Shown: piece after piece, positions 27,163 through 36,885 of the stretch | Numbering within the stretch: position 1 is the first letter of the stretch | How the letters are laid out: each line of letters starts with the position of its first letter | Made by a program: the position numbers and the translations under genes | The notes under the pieces: model-generated | Told to the model about the DNA's origin: nothing | Databases searched by the model: none | Seen by the model: only the letters and a program-made list of their open reading frames with translations | Origin: Akkermansiaceae bacterium | GTDB taxonomy: Bacteria > Verrucomicrobiota > Verrucomicrobiia > Verrucomicrobiales > Akkermansiaceae | Direction of reading: 5' to 3' | NCBI GenBank assembly: GCA_905182405.1 | Contig: CAJJBQ010000002.1 | Span: 1,240,001-1,304,000 of the forward strand | Length of the DNA stretch: 64,000 nt

Positions 27163-28946
27163 ATGCAAGCTGGCGGATGATCTTTGGGCGTCGATGGCTC
27201 CTCGTCATCCTAGCCCTTCTCTTCGCCTGGACCGTCGGCAGACTCGGCACTCAAATCGTCAACCTTTCAGAAACGGCTGACCCTTGGGCCGCCTCCGCCC
27301 GCTTTTTCGGAGCCGCCTTTTCACCCTCCTTCTCGGATCAAAACCCGAGCCTTCCTGCCACCGCCACTCCCTTTCTCGAGCGCCTCGGCACCGACCTCCT
27401 GCGCACCCTTCGCTATGCCGTCATCGCCATTTCCATCGCGATCCCCTTGGGCCTCATCCTCGGTCTCTTCGCCTCCGAGCAATGGCTTCCCACAAACAAG
27501 TCCCGCCCTGTCCTGAACTCGCTCCGATGGATCCTCCGTATGGGCCTTTCCCTCATTCGGGCCATTCACGAACTGATCTGGGCCCTCCTATTTCTAGCCG
27601 CCGTCGGCGACTCCCCCCTCACTGCCTGCCTCGCGCTCGCTATTCCCTCTTCCGCCATTTTAGGAAAGGTATTTTCCGAACTTATCGACGAGCAGATCCG
27701 TTCCGCGCGTAATGTCATCACCGCTTCTGGCGGAAGCGGCGCCCAGGGATTCATTGGCGGCATTCTCCCCGCTGCGCTCCCCGATATGATTAGCTACGCG
27801 CTCTATCGTTTCGAGTGCGCCCTCCGCTCCTCCGCCGTCCTCGGCTTTATCGGTATCGAAACGATCGGCCTGGGCATCAGACGCTCCTTCAATAACATCT
27901 ACTACGGCGAAGTCTGGACCCAACTCTACGTTCTCATCGCACTCGTCATCATCGTCGAATCGATCGGAAACCTCATTCGCCGACGCCTCCGAAATGGTGT
28001 CCCCCGCCGCAAGGAAGCCCCCTCCGATTCTGAAACCGCCCTTCGTAAAACAGCCCCCAAAGATCACTTCGTCCGTTCACTCGGAATGGCCGCAATTATC
28101 GGTATTCTTGCCGCCTGGAATTTAGGCGATATCCTCCTCAAACCCGGCATCGAAGGACAACGGATCGAGCGACTCTCCCGCTTCTTGGCACAGCTCACCC
28201 CTGATCCCGTCGCCCCGGAAAGACCGGTCCCTACTTGGGAAGAAAGAAAGAAAGCCTGGAACACAGGATCGGACCAAGTGATTCCTTGGCTTACCAATCT
28301 CTGGAAGTCGCCGGGCCAGGAAGCCCTCACCAACACCGTCGCGATGTCAGTCGCCGCGATCATCCTCGCCGGAGCCACGGCCCTCCTTCTCGTCCCCTGG
28401 GGAGCACGCACTCTGGCAAGCGCAAAGCCCCTCGGGCTCGAGATGATGGGAGGAAAAATTCGAGGGCTCATCGGAGCTTTCGTGCGGGGCATCTTCATCC
28501 TCACCCGCGCCGTCCCCGAGTATCTCTACGCCTTCCTCCTCGTCGGAATTCTCGGACCCAGCGCCTGGCCACTCGTCTTCGCCCTCGCCCTGCACAACCT
28601 CGGTATCCTCGGCCGACTCTGGAGTGAAGTGGTTGAAAATAGAAACACCTCCGAACCACGAGAAATTTTGAGACTGGGCGGCAGCCGTCTCCAGGCCTTC
28701 CTTGCCGCCCTTCTCCCGCTTTCACTCAACCGCTTCATCCTCTTTTTCTTCTACCGCTGGGAATCCTGCGTCCGCGAAGCCACCGTCCTCGGAATGCTCG
28801 GCATCAGCTCTCTCGGCTACTACATTTCCATCCGCGAAAGCTTCCTCCAATACGACCAAATCCTCTTCTTCGCCCTCCTCGGTGCCGCCGCCGTCATCGC
28901 CGGCGATATCCTAAGCGACGTCCTGAGAAAGAAGCTGAGGTCGTAG
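27159..28946 (+). CDS. phnE: Fused double-domain PhnE-type permease
   Basis: A 595-residue inner-membrane permease that contains two complete PhnE-type transmembrane units in one chain, where many bacteria have one or two separate genes. The first unit (about residues 70-285) carries the EAA-like coupling loop ITASGGSGAQGFIGGILPAA followed by YALYRFECALRSSAVLGFIG. The second (about 375-590) carries LRLGGSRLQAFLAALLPLS followed by YRWESCVREATVLGMLG. The linker (about 290-370) includes a further membrane helix and a charged stretch. A single polypeptide can therefore supply the whole transmembrane part of the importer. It converges with the DUF1501 gene, with 8 bases between the two stops. Confidence 0.88.
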   Translation: MNASWRMIFGRRWLLVILALLFAWTVGRLGTQIVNLSETADPWAASARFFGAAFSPSFSDQNPSLPATATPFLERLGTDLLRTLRYAVIAISIAIPLGLILGLFASEQWLPTNKSRPVLNSLRWILRMGLSLIRAIHELIWALLFLAAVGDSPLTACLALAIPSSAILGKVFSELIDEQIRSARNVITASGGSGAQGFIGGILPAALPDMISYALYRFECALRSSAVLGFIGIETIGLGIRRSFNNIYYGEVWTQLYVLIALVIIVESIGNLIRRRLRNGVPRRKEAPSDSETALRKTAPKDHFVRSLGMAAIIGILAAWNLGDILLKPGIEGQRIERLSRFLAQLTPDPVAPERPVPTWEERKKAWNTGSDQVIPWLTNLWKSPGQEALTNTVAMSVAAIILAGATALLLVPWGARTLASAKPLGLEMMGGKIRGLIGAFVRGIFILTRAVPEYLYAFLLVGILGPSAWPLVFALALHNLGILGRLWSEVVENRNTSEPREILRLGGSRLQAFLAALLPLSLNRFILFFFYRWESCVREATVLGMLGISSLGYYISIRESFLQYDQILFFALLGAAAVIAGDILSDVLRKKLRS

Positions 28947-28954
28947 AGATTTAC

Positions 28955-30346
28955 CTACGCCATGATCTCCGGAATAATCTCGCCGTGCACATCGGTGAGC
29001 CTCACGTCCCGCCCCCCGTATCGGAAAGTCTGTTTCGTGTGATCGACTCCCATAAGATGGAGCATGTTGGCATGGAGATCATGCACCGTGAGTTTGTTCT
29101 CAATCGCATGGTAACCGTATTCGTCGGTCGCCCCATAAATTGTTCCGCCTTTGATCCCACCGCCGGCCATCCAGATGCTAAACCCTTGCGGATTGTGATC
29201 CCGTCCATCTCTTCCTTGCGCAAACGGAGTCCGCCCAAATTCACCCGCGAAAACAATCAGGGTGGAGTCGAGTAGTCCTCGTTGTTTGAGATCTTTGATA
29301 AGCGCACCGATCGGCTGATCGACCGCGAGCGCGTTCTTCTGATGGCCATCACGCAACCCCCCATGCTGATCCCAGCGATCTCCGTTTCCTCCGTTGATCG
29401 TCAGCTCGATAAAGCGCACGCCCTTTTCGACAAGCCGGCGGGCCATGAGGCACTGCGCCCCGTATGTGCGCGTGTTATTGTAGCTCGCTTCAAGGCCATA
29501 CATTTTCTTGATGTGGTCCGGCTCCTTGGAAACATCGGTGACTTCAGGAACTGCCATCTGCATCCGATAGGCCATCTCGTAATTTTTCACCGCTGCGTTA
29601 ATGAGATCCGAATCGGAACGGCGTTCAGTAAGCTTGGATTCAATTTCACGCAGAAGAGCAAGCTTGTCTTCCTGAAGACCAACTTTCTTCTCCAGAGCGC
29701 TGATGTTGCGCAGCACAACTCCCTTAGGATGAAGCACCGAAGGCTGATGCGCTGCAGGAAGGAAACCACTGCCCGTCATAGGCATCCCACCCGATGGGAC
29801 CTGACCTCCATGAATGACAACATAACCCGGGAGGTCCTGATTCTCGCTTCCCAAACCATAGGAAGCCCAGGCTCCCATGCTAGGACGACCCGCCAAAATC
29901 TGACCACTGTGCAGTGAATAATTAGCACTGGGGTGATTCGCCGAGAACGCCGTCATGGAACGAATCACGGCCAGATCATCCGCGCAGCTGCCAATATAGG
30001 GAAAGAGATCACTCACCGGTATCCCGCTCTCACCATAGTTTTTAAACTCCCAGGGACTCTTAAGAATATTACCATTATTGTTGAAGACGGTTGCTTCCAC
30101 TTCGAACTTTGGCTTTTGACCATTCTCTTTCGCCAAAAGGGGTTTGGGATCAAAGCTGTCGACGTGTGAGACCCCACCATCCATGTAAAGAAAGATGACG
30201 CTCTTGGCCTTCGGCTGAAAATGCCTTCCTTGCGGAGCCGCTTGCGCCTCTTTATCAAGAAGCCCGGCAAGGGCGAGCGAACCAAAGCCCATCGAGCCCC
30301 GGTGCATGAATTCGCGACGACTAAGATGGCTTGTATTAAAAGACAT
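28955..30346 (-). CDS. DUF1501 family exported protein (Tat substrate)
   Basis: A 463-residue member of DUF1501, a family related to sulfatase/alkaline-phosphatase folds and abundant in Planctomycetota and Verrucomicrobiota. Its activity is not established. The N-terminus has a twin-arginine signal, SRREFMHRGSMGFGSLALAGLL. Further blocks include VIFLYMDGGVSHVDSFDPKP near residues 49-68, WDQHGGLRDGH, and VFAGEFGRTPFAQGRDGRDHNP. It overlaps the end of the upstream DUF1553 gene by 11 bases on the minus strand, so the two are coupled. Such pairs are thought to act together on an extracellular or periplasmic substrate; this is inferred from conserved pairing. Confidence 0.87.
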   Translation of the reverse strand: MSFNTSHLSRREFMHRGSMGFGSLALAGLLDKEAQAAPQGRHFQPKAKSVIFLYMDGGVSHVDSFDPKPLLAKENGQKPKFEVEATVFNNNGNILKSPWEFKNYGESGIPVSDLFPYIGSCADDLAVIRSMTAFSANHPSANYSLHSGQILAGRPSMGAWASYGLGSENQDLPGYVVIHGGQVPSGGMPMTGSGFLPAAHQPSVLHPKGVVLRNISALEKKVGLQEDKLALLREIESKLTERRSDSDLINAAVKNYEMAYRMQMAVPEVTDVSKEPDHIKKMYGLEASYNNTRTYGAQCLMARRLVEKGVRFIELTINGGNGDRWDQHGGLRDGHQKNALAVDQPIGALIKDLKQRGLLDSTLIVFAGEFGRTPFAQGRDGRDHNPQGFSIWMAGGGIKGGTIYGATDEYGYHAIENKLTVHDLHANMLHLMGVDHTKQTFRYGGRDVRLTDVHGEIIPEIMA

Positions 30347-33300
30347 AAAGAAACTCCTTTCTGTTCATCATGAGATGGCAAAGCGAGGACCAAGCAGCAG
30401 TTTGGTCTACAGAAACATCAAACTTCCCAAGCGCACCGAACGCCCAAATAATTTCATCGGCGCGCGCTTCCCGTGCGAAGGCTTGTCGATGAAGCAACTT
30501 AATCCGATCTTCGACCGAAACCTCCGATTTGAGGATTCTCTCCGCCCATTTGCGGGACTGCTCATGAACGAGTGGATGATTAAGAAGCGCCAGCGATTGT
30601 GCGGGAACGGTCGTAATCGGACGTTGCCCCACAGGCTCAGTCGACGGAGGAAAATCAAAGGCGCGGAGAAACGAGGGAAGAAAATTACGCCGAACCTGAA
30701 TGTAGATGGATCGACGCCCTTCGCCATCGAGTGGTCCAGTGGGAGGCTTGGCTCGGCTGTTGGGCTGATCGTTTACGTAAGGTAAAACTCCTCGGCCATA
30801 GAGCTCGTTTTTAAGAGTTCCACTAGAAGCGAGAATGTGATCACGGATGCTCTCCGCATCCATGCGCCTGATCGGCATGTGCTGAAGCAATTTGTTATCA
30901 GGATCCAGTTGCGCCGAGAGAGAATCAGGCACGGAGGACATGCGGAAGGCACTCGAAGTGAGCAATTTCCGGAGGAGCTTCTTCGTCGACCATCTTTCTT
31001 CGACAAAATCACGGGCGAGAAAATCAAGGAGCTCGGGATGGCTGGGAAGTTCTCCCATTTTTCCAAAGTCATCCACCGATCCCACAATCCCTCTTCCAAA
31101 GACGCGCGCCCAAATCCGATTCGCCCGAACCCGGGCCGTAAGAGGGTTTTCAGGAGCGAGAACTTTTTCAGCCCAAGCAAGACGCCCACTGCCAGTTTCG
31201 GAAAGCCGGTCGCCACCGAGTCCATCGAGAAAATGGCGAGGATTGGGAGCCTTACTCAGACTCTTGTGACTTCCTCGGATGTAGATCGGTTCATGGTGCT
31301 CATCGCCATCGACCAAACTACGAACATAAACCGGCGGATCGATCGCCTGGCGAAGCGCCTTCATCGCAGCGAATGCAGGATCACCTTGATCGACCTTAAG
31401 GAGCCCCTTTGAAAATAAGCCCCCAAGAACTTCGTGCTCTGCCGGGCTGAGATCTGAGCGCGAGAGAAGATTACCAATTCTCTCGTCCAGTAAGGTCTCG
31501 CCCTGCCAAGCCTCATTCCAATTCGGCAGTGAATTACTAACCGCAACCCAAGCAAGGTCACTCGGCGAACCGGGAGCCTGAGCGCCTCTAAGATGCGTCT
31601 TTAAATCGCCCTGATGTCTGACTTCCAAAAAGGCCGTCTCCCCTTTCCAAAGGGTTGTCGGATAGCGCACCTTGATCCACTGGTCACTGTTGATGGGTTT
31701 TCTCAGAACCGATGTCGTCGGCCCAGCGCCCGCGAGTTCAAAATTACGAATCACCAGCACAGCCACCGCCCCTTTTCCCTTCACCCAAAATTCCACCGGG
31801 CTGCCATCGAGCGTGAAATCCTGCGAGCGGATGGTACCATCGAGTCGAGCCGAGAGATTTCCAGCGACATGGCCCTGCCCCACTCCGGAAACGATCACGT
31901 GCGGAGTATCAGGATTCAAAATAAAGGCCCCCTTTTCCGCCGAAGAAAAACCCGCGCCACTTGCGATCCATTGATACTCAAATTTGGGGCCTATCGCCTC
32001 TCCCTTCGGAATCTCTTTTCCATGCTGGAGCCAATGCCGAAGCCCTTTGAGTTCTTGATCATTTTCCATCGCAAAATAGAGGAACCACGTGGCCACCTCT
32101 GCGCCCTCTCGCTCGGTGAGATCTCTCCGGATCACTGCTAACTTCTTCGTCCGTTCTGGCGCCTTCAACTTGGAAAGGAGTTCCCGTGTTTTGCGGAGTT
32201 CGTCAGATGCCGCCAGCGCACGAACCCGCGCAATCGTCTTGGGAAGATGTCCAAGCTGGGACCGCGCGCTTGCGAGAGTCGCTTTGGTCACCTCCGCTCC
32301 CGCTTTTTCCAACTGCCGCTGACGCTCATCATTCCATACTGCTTCAGCAATATTGGCATAGTGCAAACGGGAACTCTTGAGTGTGCCATAGAGCGAGTAG
32401 TAGTCCTCATCAGTAATGGCATCGAACTTATGATCGTGACAGCGAGCACAGGCAATAGTGAGGCCATGGAAGGCCGTTCCAACGGTCTTAATCATCCCAT
32501 CGAAGATGCGCGCCTCGTCTTCATGAAGATCGGTCGGGCCATGCTGACCGTCCGTGAAAAGAAAAAAACCAGGGCCGATCACCGACTCGTTGAACCCGGT
32601 CTTCGGATCAAGGCGGGATGTTTCCAAAAGGTCGCCCGCAAAAGCCTCGCGCGTGAATTGGTCAAAGGGTACGTCTTCATTGAAGGCCCTGATGAGATAG
32701 TCGCGATAGCGCCACGTGTAAGCCATGGTATAATCGGCCTCAAAGGCTTTCGTTTCCGCGTAGCGCACCACATCCATCCAATGACGTGCCCATTGCTCGC
32801 CGAAGTGCTCTGAAGCAAGGAGCCGGTCGACCGCGCGTTCGTAAGCTCCTTCCTCCTGATCAGCACGAAATTCTGTAAGATCTTCCGGTGTTGGAGACAG
32901 CCCGGTGAGAATGACGCTCGCCCGACGAAACACCTGCTCAGCCGGCGCTTCCTCCGCGGGCTTCCACCCTTTCTCATCGAGCTTCGCTAAAAGGAAGAGA
33001 TCAAAATCGTTACGCGCCCACTCAGGGTTCTTTACCCCGGGAACAGCCACCTTTTTCACCGGTTGGAGGGACCACCATCCTTTTCGCGCTTCGAGATCAA
33101 AGCCATCATCGAGCGCTTGTTCGCCAATCGCCTCGTCACGGGGATCAGGAGCACCCTTCGCGATCCACTCGCCAAGAATAGCCACCTCTTCGTCACTGAG
33201 CTTGGACTTCGGAGGCATCGACTCGTAGTCAGCCTCCCGCCGCACCATATGCATTAAAAGGCTCTTATCAGGCTTTCCCGGCACAATCACGGTTCCGCTG

Positions 33301-33500
33301 TCACCCCCTTTTTCCCAACCCGCCTTCCGATCAAGAAGAAGACCTCCTTTAATCTTTTTTTCCTCGGAATGGCATTTGAGGCAATGCTCCGCCAAAATCG
33401 GTCGCACCTTTTCTTCGAAGAAAAGATGACCTTCCGGGGCAGCCTCGAGCGCACTACTGAGAACAATCAGAGGACCCGCTAATTTAAGGGAACGGAACAT
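30336..33500 (-). CDS. PSCyt1-DUF1549-DUF1553 haem-containing exported protein
   Basis: A 1054-residue protein with the classic planctomycete-type architecture. From the ATG at 33500: signal peptide 1-21; a cytochrome-c-like PSCyt1 domain with CLKCH at 40-44 and the MPPKSKLSDEEVAIL block; DUF1549 beginning NDFDLFLLAKLDEKGW; a second CxxCH in CARCHDHKFDAI; and DUF1553 toward the C-terminus (TARVRANRIWARVFGRGIV; RRMDAESIRDHILASSG; NHPLVHEQSRKWAERIL). An upstream in-frame ATG at 33563 would only lengthen the leader. Its 3' end overlaps the DUF1501 gene. Function is unknown; redox chemistry in the periplasm is likely from the haem motifs. Confidence 0.87.
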   Translation of the reverse strand: MFRSLKLAGPLIVLSSALEAAPEGHLFFEEKVRPILAEHCLKCHSEEKKIKGGLLLDRKAGWEKGGDSGTVIVPGKPDKSLLMHMVRREADYESMPPKSKLSDEEVAILGEWIAKGAPDPRDEAIGEQALDDGFDLEARKGWWSLQPVKKVAVPGVKNPEWARNDFDLFLLAKLDEKGWKPAEEAPAEQVFRRASVILTGLSPTPEDLTEFRADQEEGAYERAVDRLLASEHFGEQWARHWMDVVRYAETKAFEADYTMAYTWRYRDYLIRAFNEDVPFDQFTREAFAGDLLETSRLDPKTGFNESVIGPGFFLFTDGQHGPTDLHEDEARIFDGMIKTVGTAFHGLTIACARCHDHKFDAITDEDYYSLYGTLKSSRLHYANIAEAVWNDERQRQLEKAGAEVTKATLASARSQLGHLPKTIARVRALAASDELRKTRELLSKLKAPERTKKLAVIRRDLTEREGAEVATWFLYFAMENDQELKGLRHWLQHGKEIPKGEAIGPKFEYQWIASGAGFSSAEKGAFILNPDTPHVIVSGVGQGHVAGNLSARLDGTIRSQDFTLDGSPVEFWVKGKGAVAVLVIRNFELAGAGPTTSVLRKPINSDQWIKVRYPTTLWKGETAFLEVRHQGDLKTHLRGAQAPGSPSDLAWVAVSNSLPNWNEAWQGETLLDERIGNLLSRSDLSPAEHEVLGGLFSKGLLKVDQGDPAFAAMKALRQAIDPPVYVRSLVDGDEHHEPIYIRGSHKSLSKAPNPRHFLDGLGGDRLSETGSGRLAWAEKVLAPENPLTARVRANRIWARVFGRGIVGSVDDFGKMGELPSHPELLDFLARDFVEERWSTKKLLRKLLTSSAFRMSSVPDSLSAQLDPDNKLLQHMPIRRMDAESIRDHILASSGTLKNELYGRGVLPYVNDQPNSRAKPPTGPLDGEGRRSIYIQVRRNFLPSFLRAFDFPPSTEPVGQRPITTVPAQSLALLNHPLVHEQSRKWAERILKSEVSVEDRIKLLHRQAFAREARADEIIWAFGALGKFDVSVDQTAAWSSLCHLMMNRKEFLYVF

Positions 33501-33682
33501 CAACTTGATTACGGTCCAAGTTCTTGAAAATTTCAATTGAATGACCGATTCCAGTAATGCCATTTACGATGAACCGCCGAGGTCTCACTCAGAGCCTTGA
33601 TGGCCTGATCCAAGCGGTTGAGTAGATTTGGATTGCGGTTAATCAAAGTTATTATCTTGACTAATCAAAGTCCCTCGGCGAT
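33501..33682. promoter_or_regulatory. Divergent promoter region of the metal-transport cluster
   Basis: Separates the minus-strand DUF1553 gene from the metal-binding protein. It contains two exact copies of TAATCAAAGT at 33640-33649 and 33662-33671. Their starts are 22 bases apart, about two helical turns, and the second lies 21 bases before the start at 33692. This is a plausible operator for a metal-responsive regulator; the identity of the regulator is inference. Confidence 0.4.
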
Positions 33683-33691
33683 ATGTTCTTC

Positions 33692-34666
33692 ATGAAGCGA
33701 CGTCATCTCATCTTTTCCCTTCTCCCTGGTGCCCTCTTCAACAGTTGTGTGCAAAAGAAGGACAGCGAAAAGGGCGAACTCACCTATCCCTTTGAGATCA
33801 CCACCACCGTGGGCATGATCGCCGATGTTACCCGCGAAATCGCAAGAGAACACGCAGAGGTATTCAACATCATCGGGGAAGGAATCGACCCCCATAGCTA
33901 CAACGCAACCAAGGGAGATATCGATCGCCTGAATACTTCCGATCTCATCCTCTACAACGGCCTTCATCTCGAAGGGAAAATGGGCCAGGTCCTCGAAAGT
34001 CAAAAAAAAGAGGGCGTCGCCGTGCACGCAGTCTCCGAGGACCTCCTAGGCAGCGACTACGAAATCATCGGCGGCTCGGAAGCCTCCGATCCCCACGTTT
34101 GGATGGATGTCAAAGCGTGGACCCTTGTCGTCAAAGAAATCACAGCTCAACTCGTCGCCTTCGATCCCAAAAACGCAGCCGACTACCAGGCCAATTTTAA
34201 AAGCTACCAGGCAAAGCTCATCGATCTCGATTCCCAAGCCCGCCGATGCTTCGGCTCCATTCCTGAAAAAAACCGCGTCCTCGTCACCGCCCACGACGCC
34301 TTCTCCTACCTCGGCCGCGCCTACGGAATCGATGTTCGCGGCATCCAAGGGATCAGCACCGAATCCGAAGCGGGCCTCAAAGGCGTCAACAACTTGATCA
34401 ACTACCTCGTCAGCGAGAACATCCCCGCCGTCTTCGTAGAATCCTCGGTTTCGGATAAAAGCGTGAAAGCGATCGTCGAAGGAGCCAGGGCCCAGGGAAA
34501 GAACGTTCGCATCGGCGGTGAACTCTTCTCAGATGCCATGGGACAAGCGGGCACCTACCGCGGCACCTACATCGGCATGATCGATCACAACGTCACCACC
34601 ATCACCCGCGCCCTCGGCGGCTACATCCCCGCACAAGGCATCTACGGAAAGCTCTCCAAGCATTAA
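33692..34666 (+). CDS. Manganese/zinc ABC transporter substrate-binding lipoprotein (TroA type)
   Basis: The metal-capturing component of a cluster A-I ABC importer. The 324-residue protein starts MKRRHLIFSLLPGALF with lipobox FNSC19. Metal-ligand positions of the family are visible: histidine in GIDPHSYNAT, histidine in ASDPHVWMD, histidine in VTAHDAFSYLG, and the acidic residue near the C-terminus in GTYIGMIDHN. There is no long histidine-rich loop of the ZnuA type, which favours manganese or iron over zinc, though not decisively. A GTG or ATG a few codons earlier (33683, MFF) is possible; 33692 gives the cleaner lipoprotein signal. It is the first gene of the cluster 33692-39034. Confidence 0.87.
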   Translation: MKRRHLIFSLLPGALFNSCVQKKDSEKGELTYPFEITTTVGMIADVTREIAREHAEVFNIIGEGIDPHSYNATKGDIDRLNTSDLILYNGLHLEGKMGQVLESQKKEGVAVHAVSEDLLGSDYEIIGGSEASDPHVWMDVKAWTLVVKEITAQLVAFDPKNAADYQANFKSYQAKLIDLDSQARRCFGSIPEKNRVLVTAHDAFSYLGRAYGIDVRGIQGISTESEAGLKGVNNLINYLVSENIPAVFVESSVSDKSVKAIVEGARAQGKNVRIGGELFSDAMGQAGTYRGTYIGMIDHNVTTITRALGGYIPAQGIYGKLSKH

Positions 34667-34700
34667 GGCGCTGCTGATACTGTATATTCAAAATCTCCCC

Positions 34701-35516
34701 ATGTCCCCCCTCCCCTCCTCAGCGGCACGCCCTTCCAGCATAGCGAGTGACCACTCACCAGAGTTTCCCCTCTCGGTGCACGATCTCACCGTCGCCTATC
34801 ACCGCAAGCCCGTCCTCTGGGATCTCGATCTGGACATTCCAAAAGGCTCCCTCGCTGGAATTGTCGGACCCAATGGAGCCGGAAAATCCACTCTTTTAAA
34901 AGCCTGCCTCGATCTCATCCCAAAGACCTCCGGCGAAGTCCTCATCTACGGCAAGCCCTACGAAGATCAACGCGATCTCGTCGCCTACGTCCCCCAACGC
35001 GAATCAGTCGATTGGGACTTCCCCGTGAGCGCGCTCGATGTCGTTGCCATGGGAACCTACCGCAAGATCGGCTGGTTCAAACGCGTCGGCAAAAAACAAA
35101 AAGAGCAAGCCCGGGCCGCCCTGGAGCAAGTGGGCATCGGCCACCTTGCCGACCGCCAAATTTCCCAGCTCTCCGGTGGCCAGCAGCAGCGCGCCTTCCT
35201 CGCCCGCGCCCTTGTACAGGACGCCGAGATCTACTTCATGGACGAGCCCTTCGCCGCCGTCGATGCCGCCACCGAACAAGCCATCATCGAACTCCTGCAG
35301 GAACTCAACTCACGCGGAAAAACCGTTCTCTGCGTCCACCACGATCTCGCCACCGTCTCACGCTACTTCGACTGGCTCGTCCTCCTCAACATGCGCATCG
35401 TCGCCAGCGGCCCCACCAAGGAAACCTTCACGCGCGAGAACCTCCAAAAAGCCTACGGCGGAAAGCTCAATCTCCTCGAAGACGCCGCTCACGCCCTTCA
35501 AAATGTCGGTCGCTGA
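34701..35516 (+). CDS. Manganese/zinc ABC transporter ATP-binding protein (TroB type)
   Basis: The ATPase of the metal importer, 271 residues. Walker A is GPNGAGKSTLLKACLDLIP near residues 56-74, the signature is LSGGQQQRAFLARALVQ, Walker B is IYFMDEPFAAVD, and the switch histidine lies in VHHDLATVSRYFD. The block YVPQRESVDWDFPVSALDVV is typical of the Mn/Zn family. The downstream permease begins 13 bases inside this gene (35503), so the two are translationally coupled. Confidence 0.92.
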   Translation: MSPLPSSAARPSSIASDHSPEFPLSVHDLTVAYHRKPVLWDLDLDIPKGSLAGIVGPNGAGKSTLLKACLDLIPKTSGEVLIYGKPYEDQRDLVAYVPQRESVDWDFPVSALDVVAMGTYRKIGWFKRVGKKQKEQARAALEQVGIGHLADRQISQLSGGQQQRAFLARALVQDAEIYFMDEPFAAVDAATEQAIIELLQELNSRGKTVLCVHHDLATVSRYFDWLVLLNMRIVASGPTKETFTRENLQKAYGGKLNLLEDAAHALQNVGR

Positions 35517-36885
35517 TCTCCATATCATCGCCTCGTCGGGATTTTTCGACACCCTGATTGAGACTCTTTTTCTAGAGTCATACAACACGCGACTTGTCGT
35601 CCTCGGCACCGCCTTTCTTGGAGCCACCGCCGGAATCATTGGCTCCTTCCTTCTCCTTCGGAAACAGTCCCTCCTCGGCGACGCTCTCTCGCACGCCACC
35701 CTCCCCGGAATCGGAATCGCCTTCGCCGTCATGGTCGCACTCGGTGGCTCGGGACGCTACCTCCCCGGCCTCCTTCTCGGTGCCACGATCACCGGGCTTC
35801 TCGGAGTGCTCCTCGTCCTCGCCATCCGTCGCACCACCCGTTTAAAAGATGATGCCGCCATGGGAATCGTCCTCTCCGTCTTCTTCGGCCTCGGCGTTGC
35901 CATTCTAAAAATAGTCCAAGAAATCCCCAGCGCTTCCGCTGCTGGCCTCGACTCATTCATTTATGGCAAACCCGCTTCGATGATCATGAGCGACCTCATC
36001 ATTATTGGTGTCACCCTCCTTCTCACCATCGTCATCTGCCTCATCATTCTCAAAGAACTCACTCTTCTTTGCTTCGATGACTCCTTCGCCTCCACCCAAG
36101 GCTACCCAACCACCTTCCTCGACATCATCCTCATGGGACTCGTGACCGCTGTCACCGTCGTTGGTCTCCAGTCCGTTGGCCTCATCCTTATCATCGCCCT
36201 CCTCATCACCCCACCCACGGCCGCGCGCTTTTGGACAAACGATCTCCGAAAAATGCTCTGGCTCTCCGCCTTCATCGGCGGCCTCTCCGGCTGGCTGGGC
36301 GCCTCCTTCTCCGCCTTTTTTGAAGACCTCCCCGCTGGAGCGATTATCGTCATCACCGCAGGAATCATCTTCCTCATCTCCATGATCTTCGGCCCCACCC
36401 GCGGCGTCCTCCCCCGCTATCTCCGACAGCGCCAGCTGAAACGACAAGTCGGCCGACAGCACATCCTCCGCTCCGTCTACGAAATCATGGAGGCCGAGCA
36501 AGAAAGCCATCCGCTTAAAAATCTCCCCATCTCCCTCGAGCGGCTCCGCGACCACCGCGTTTGGTCCAAAGGAGAACTCCCGCGACTCATCCGTCAAGCC
36601 CGCAGCGAGGACCACCTCGAGCGTCAACCTTCCGGTGAACTGCGCCTCTCCGAGTCCGGCTTCGGCGAGGCATCCCGCATCACCCGGAACCACCGCCTCT
36701 GGGAACTTTATCTCATCAAGCACGCCGATATCGCCCCCTCCCACGTCGACCGCGACGCCGACATGGTCGAGCACATCCTCGGCGCCGAAATGGTCCACCA
36801 ACTCGAAGCCGAACTCGAACTCCAAGAGCACACCCTCGAATCTCCGCACGTCATTGAAAACGAAACACCGCCCAATGCCGTGTAG
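35503..36885 (+). CDS. Metal ABC permease fused to a DtxR-like C-terminal domain
   Basis: A 460-residue fusion. Residues 1-300 are a TroC-type permease with about eight or nine membrane helices and the family blocks SLLGDALSHATLPGI, DSFASTQGYP and LLITPPTAARF. Residues about 310-395 form a soluble, helix-rich linker with remains of a winged-helix (SKGELPRLIRQARSEDHL, LRLSESGFGEA). Residues about 395-450 match the DtxR/MntR dimerisation and metal-binding region: RNHRLWELYLIKHADI then DRDADMVEHILG, retaining the His, Glu and Glu-His positions that bind metal in DtxR. The true start is the ATG at 35503 overlapping the ATPase gene; longer in-frame starts lie inside it. The fusion suggests direct metal sensing by the transporter. 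Confidence 0.82.
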   Translation: MSVADLHIIASSGFFDTLIETLFLESYNTRLVVLGTAFLGATAGIIGSFLLLRKQSLLGDALSHATLPGIGIAFAVMVALGGSGRYLPGLLLGATITGLLGVLLVLAIRRTTRLKDDAAMGIVLSVFFGLGVAILKIVQEIPSASAAGLDSFIYGKPASMIMSDLIIIGVTLLLTIVICLIILKELTLLCFDDSFASTQGYPTTFLDIILMGLVTAVTVVGLQSVGLILIIALLITPPTAARFWTNDLRKMLWLSAFIGGLSGWLGASFSAFFEDLPAGAIIVITAGIIFLISMIFGPTRGVLPRYLRQRQLKRQVGRQHILRSVYEIMEAEQESHPLKNLPISLERLRDHRVWSKGELPRLIRQARSEDHLERQPSGELRLSESGFGEASRITRNHRLWELYLIKHADIAPSHVDRDADMVEHILGAEMVHQLEAELELQEHTLESPHVIENETPPNAV

